The notes under the pieces were generated by a model. That model saw nothing but the letters and a program-made list of their open reading frames with translations, ran no database searches and was not told where the DNA came from. 64,000 bases of DNA from an uncultured Lachnospiraceae bacterium (GTDB lineage Bacteria; Bacillota; Clostridia; Lachnospirales; Lachnospiraceae): assembly GCA_910578555.1 (NCBI GenBank), contig CAJTPS010000008.1:89199-153198 (forward strand). Direction: 5' to 3'. Below are positions 62,574 to 64,000 of the stretch, piece by piece. Numbering within the stretch: the stretch's first letter is position 1; each line of letters opens with the position of its first letter. A program made the translations under genes and the position numbers.

Positions 62574-62727
62574 ACAGGGGCTTTCCGTTCCCCGTCTGGC
62601 TGAACTTAGCGGCGTTCCCAGACGTACCATTCAGGATATCGAAAAGCGTGGAGACTGTATGGTTTCCACACTGGTGAAACTAACTGCCGCGCTTGGAGTG
62701 TCTTTAGACGAGGTGTGCGGCGAATAA
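62548..62727 (+). CDS. XRE-family mini-repressor, 59 residues
   Basis: ATG 62548 with AAGGAGTACACTCT upstream. Sequence: MRLKEIRTEQGLSVPRLAEL, SGVPRRTIQDIEKRG and TAALGVSLDEVCGE, a bare helix-turn-helix of the lambda repressor type. It likely binds the palindrome in the promoter of this operon. Confidence 0.85.
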   Translation: MRLKEIRTEQGLSVPRLAELSGVPRRTIQDIEKRGDCMVSTLVKLTAALGVSLDEVCGE

Positions 62728-62754
62728 GCCGCATACCTTTTAAATCTATATTGT

Positions 62755-63171
62755 TCATTGTATTTCACCAATATATTTCCCTACCTGCTTAATGATTTTA
62801 TATATAATCCGCCTCATTTGCCGCTCCGAGTAGCTTACGCCTTTTATCTCTAAATACGGGATATTACGCCTTCTATCCGTCCAGTACCTGATCTGCATCA
62901 GTTTCTGCTCTTCCGGTTTGAGGTTATTATATACAAGTTCTACTGCTTCGATCTCTTTTTTTAACCTGTCGGCATACTTTGAGTGCATCTTCATAGCTTT
63001 CGCCTCGGTCACAGACTGGGGCTTGCTGTAGTCAACAGATTCGTCCGCCTTGATGGCTGCTGTCGGCGAAGACGCCATGATCTCGGATATGTACTGTTCA
63101 TATTCTTTCTTTTTGTCCGGATGCCTGCGTATGACAAATTCTATTATTTTCCATGATTCTCTTTCGATCAC
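62755..63171 (-). CDS. RinA/ArpU-like phage late-gene regulator
   Basis: 138 residues from GTG 63171 (GGAGGTATTACA upstream). N-terminal helical part and C-terminal sigma-70 region 4-like helix-turn-helix (NIPYLEIKGVSYSERQMRR). Proteins of this kind activate phage late operons; here the terminase operon starts after the plus-strand cluster, so its target is likely the promoter near 62060. Confidence 0.75.
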   Translation of the reverse strand: MIERESWKIIEFVIRRHPDKKKEYEQYISEIMASSPTAAIKADESVDYSKPQSVTEAKAMKMHSKYADRLKKEIEAVELVYNNLKPEEQKLMQIRYWTDRRRNIPYLEIKGVSYSERQMRRIIYKIIKQVGKYIGEIQ

Positions 63172-63213
63172 TGTAATACCTCCGTTTTTGTTTTAAATGC
63201 AGCTCACATCTTT

Positions 63214-63282
63214 AATTCCGACTCGGCGAATTTGCCTAGTCGGAATTATTCCGTAGGAGAATAACATTATTCTGTACGGAAT
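63214..63282 (-). promoter_or_regulatory. Two competing hairpins upstream of the regulator
   Basis: AATTCCGACT/AGTCGGAATT (63214-63223, 63238-63247) and ATTCCGTA/TACGGAAT (63248-63255, 63275-63282) with an inner AGAATA/TATTCT stem. The right arm of the first can also pair with the left arm of the second (CGGAAT/ATTCCG), so they exclude each other, as in antiterminator switches. Confidence 0.5.
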
Positions 63283-63309
63283 ATTCTTTCGACATTATAA
63301 GTTTGAACT

Positions 63310-63450
63310 CTATACATCCGTGTATGAAAGAAATACCTTCCGTATAAGCTCATGCTTTAATGCCTGCTCTACTGTGATACCCTGTGCGATACAGTATTTA
63401 TCTACATATGCACGGAATTTACTGTTATGTCTGTACTCGTTCTTTATCAT
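63310..63450 (-). CDS. Small RHH-like phage protein, 46 residues
   Basis: ATG 63450 with AAGGAGGATCAG upstream, stop at 63310. Sequence: MIKNEYRHNSKFRAYVDKYC then IAQGITVEQALKHELIRKV. Its YC-x2-xGIT-xEQAL pattern resembles the RHH protein at 58972 (YCIEHGITKGEAI), so the two seem related. Confidence 0.65.
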   Translation of the reverse strand: MIKNEYRHNSKFRAYVDKYCIAQGITVEQALKHELIRKVFLSYTDV

Positions 63451-63533
63451 CTGATCCTCCTTTCTGGCAAGGACTGCTGCCCGCTGGGCTAAATCTGCCC
63501 TTGCCTGTTTACCGTGATATATCTTAACAAATA

Positions 63534-64000
63534 CTAGGGTTGATGGTTACCGTCTCCTGATAAGTCGATCTGTACCTTGGCAAGCTCTGCTGCTGCCCTG
63601 TATACCTGGGCGTGCTTATTGTCACCGTGGGTATCCGATACCTTGGTGAGAAAAGCATCGATCGTGCCGAGGAAACAGCCGCATTTTACTATAATCTCTC
63701 TGTCCTTGCCCCGGAAAAACGTCGTAAAACCATTACGGCTTCCGCACGGGCCGATCGCAAGCAGGTGGTCTATCCTGTATACCCGTGCGTCGCCGTATAC
63801 CCGCGCGTTGCCGTATACCTGTGCGTTGCCGTATACCTGTGCGTCGCCGGATACCCGTGCGTTGCCGTATACCTGTGCGTCGCCGGATACCCGTGCGTTG
63901 CTGGATACCTGTGCGTTGCTGGATACCCATGCGTTGCCGGATACCCGTGCGTTGCCGTATACCTGTGCGTCGCCGGATACCCGTGCGTTGCTGGATACCC
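63534..64000 (-). CDS. Phage protein with hexapeptide repeats, 5' end beyond the window
   Basis: 155 visible codons end at TAG 63534-63536. The N-terminal visible part is a run of six-residue repeats (G-N/D-A-R/Q-V-Y/S), a left-handed beta-helix pattern. A C-terminal domain follows: HLLAIGPCGSRNGFTTFFRG, KCGCFLGTIDAFLTKV and THGDNKHAQVYRAAA, a conserved phage domain with no known role. The repeat region is read in the wrong frame by a purely length-based search, which yields an Arg-rich chance frame. Confidence 0.85.
   Translation of the reverse strand, partial: VSSNARVSGDAQVYGNARVSGNAWVSSNAQVSSNARVSGDAQVYGNARVSGDAQVYGNAQVYGNARVYGDARVYRIDHLLAIGPCGSRNGFTTFFRGKDREIIVKCGCFLGTIDAFLTKVSDTHGDNKHAQVYRAAAELAKVQIDLSGDGNHQP
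63775..64000. repeat. 18-bp tandem repeats in the phage repeat gene
   Basis: Unit close to GCGTTGCCGTATACCTGT, at least twelve imperfect copies to the window edge. Variation is mostly in two positions (gccgga/gccgta, tgcgtt/tgcgtc). It encodes the hexapeptide repeats and can vary in copy number by slippage. Confidence 0.9.

Noticed and set aside
63733..63930. Arg-rich repeat peptide (GIRQRT units)
   Set aside because: Wrong frame of the hexapeptide-repeat gene, which continues with a conserved domain.
63775..64000. Possible CRISPR array
   Set aside because: Units are 18 bp, contiguous and without spacers; they are coding repeats.

Overview
The window comes from a low-to-mid GC, spore-forming Firmicute, most likely a Lachnospiraceae-type Clostridium. 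Evidence: an AgrC/AgrA-type two-component pair, spmA, a LysM-GH18 spore-type hydrolase, a CgeB-like glycosyltransferase, a FabK-based type II fatty acid synthase cluster, and the Firmicute holB-ricT-trmN6-rsmI order. AGGAGG-type ribosome binding sites are common and many genes overlap by ATGA. No rRNA and no intact tRNA were found.

Host part (1 to about 41.9 kb). 1-9.2 kb carries a lipoprotein cut by the window edge, a LytTR/histidine kinase pair, a large hybrid kinase with a stand-alone receiver, a hemerythrin-CheX fusion, a LysM-GH18 protein and a fructosamine kinase. 9.4-14.5 kb holds an orphan gene and then an AT-rich insert of three co-directional genes: a PD-(D/E)XK-like nuclease with a nested helix-turn-helix, a Ser/Thr protein kinase and a TIM-barrel-like protein. 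The insert lies between an intact spmA and a diverged, frameshifted second copy of the spmA 3' end. This is the best candidate for an undescribed system. 14.6-22.3 kb is a maltodextrin uptake and breakdown locus (GH13 enzyme, binding protein, two permeases, LacI-type regulator, surface lipoprotein). 22.6-29.6 kb is the fatty acid synthesis cluster acpP-fabK-(terminator and FabT-like site)-fabD-fabG-fabF-fabZ-NPD-fabH, with two FabT-type operators. 29.7-41.5 kb holds rsmI, a DUF4015 lipoprotein, a strongly folded intergenic element, trmN6, ricT, holB, yaaR, a guanylate-kinase-like gene, an Orn/Lys/Arg decarboxylase, an HD protein, a CgeB-like glycosyltransferase and a stand-alone PTS EIIC.

Prophage part (about 41.9 kb to beyond 64 kb). 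A tRNA-Lys(UUU) 3' fragment and 63-bp tandem repeats mark the probable left attachment end. Late genes of an HK97-type siphovirus lie on the minus strand. In transcription order they are HNH, a small protein, terminase small and large subunits, an RHH/Rha insert, portal, ClpP-type protease, capsid, connectors, tail tube, tail chaperones with a programmed -1 frameshift, tape measure, distal tail and fibre, a set of tiny lysis genes, holin and lysozyme. Between the late operon and a RinA/ArpU-like late regulator sits a plus-strand cluster: a toxin-like peptide under a promoter whose spacer is a perfect palindrome, a small membrane protein and an XRE regulator. The window ends inside a hexapeptide-repeat phage protein. 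Integrase, lysogeny repressor and replication genes are not in view.
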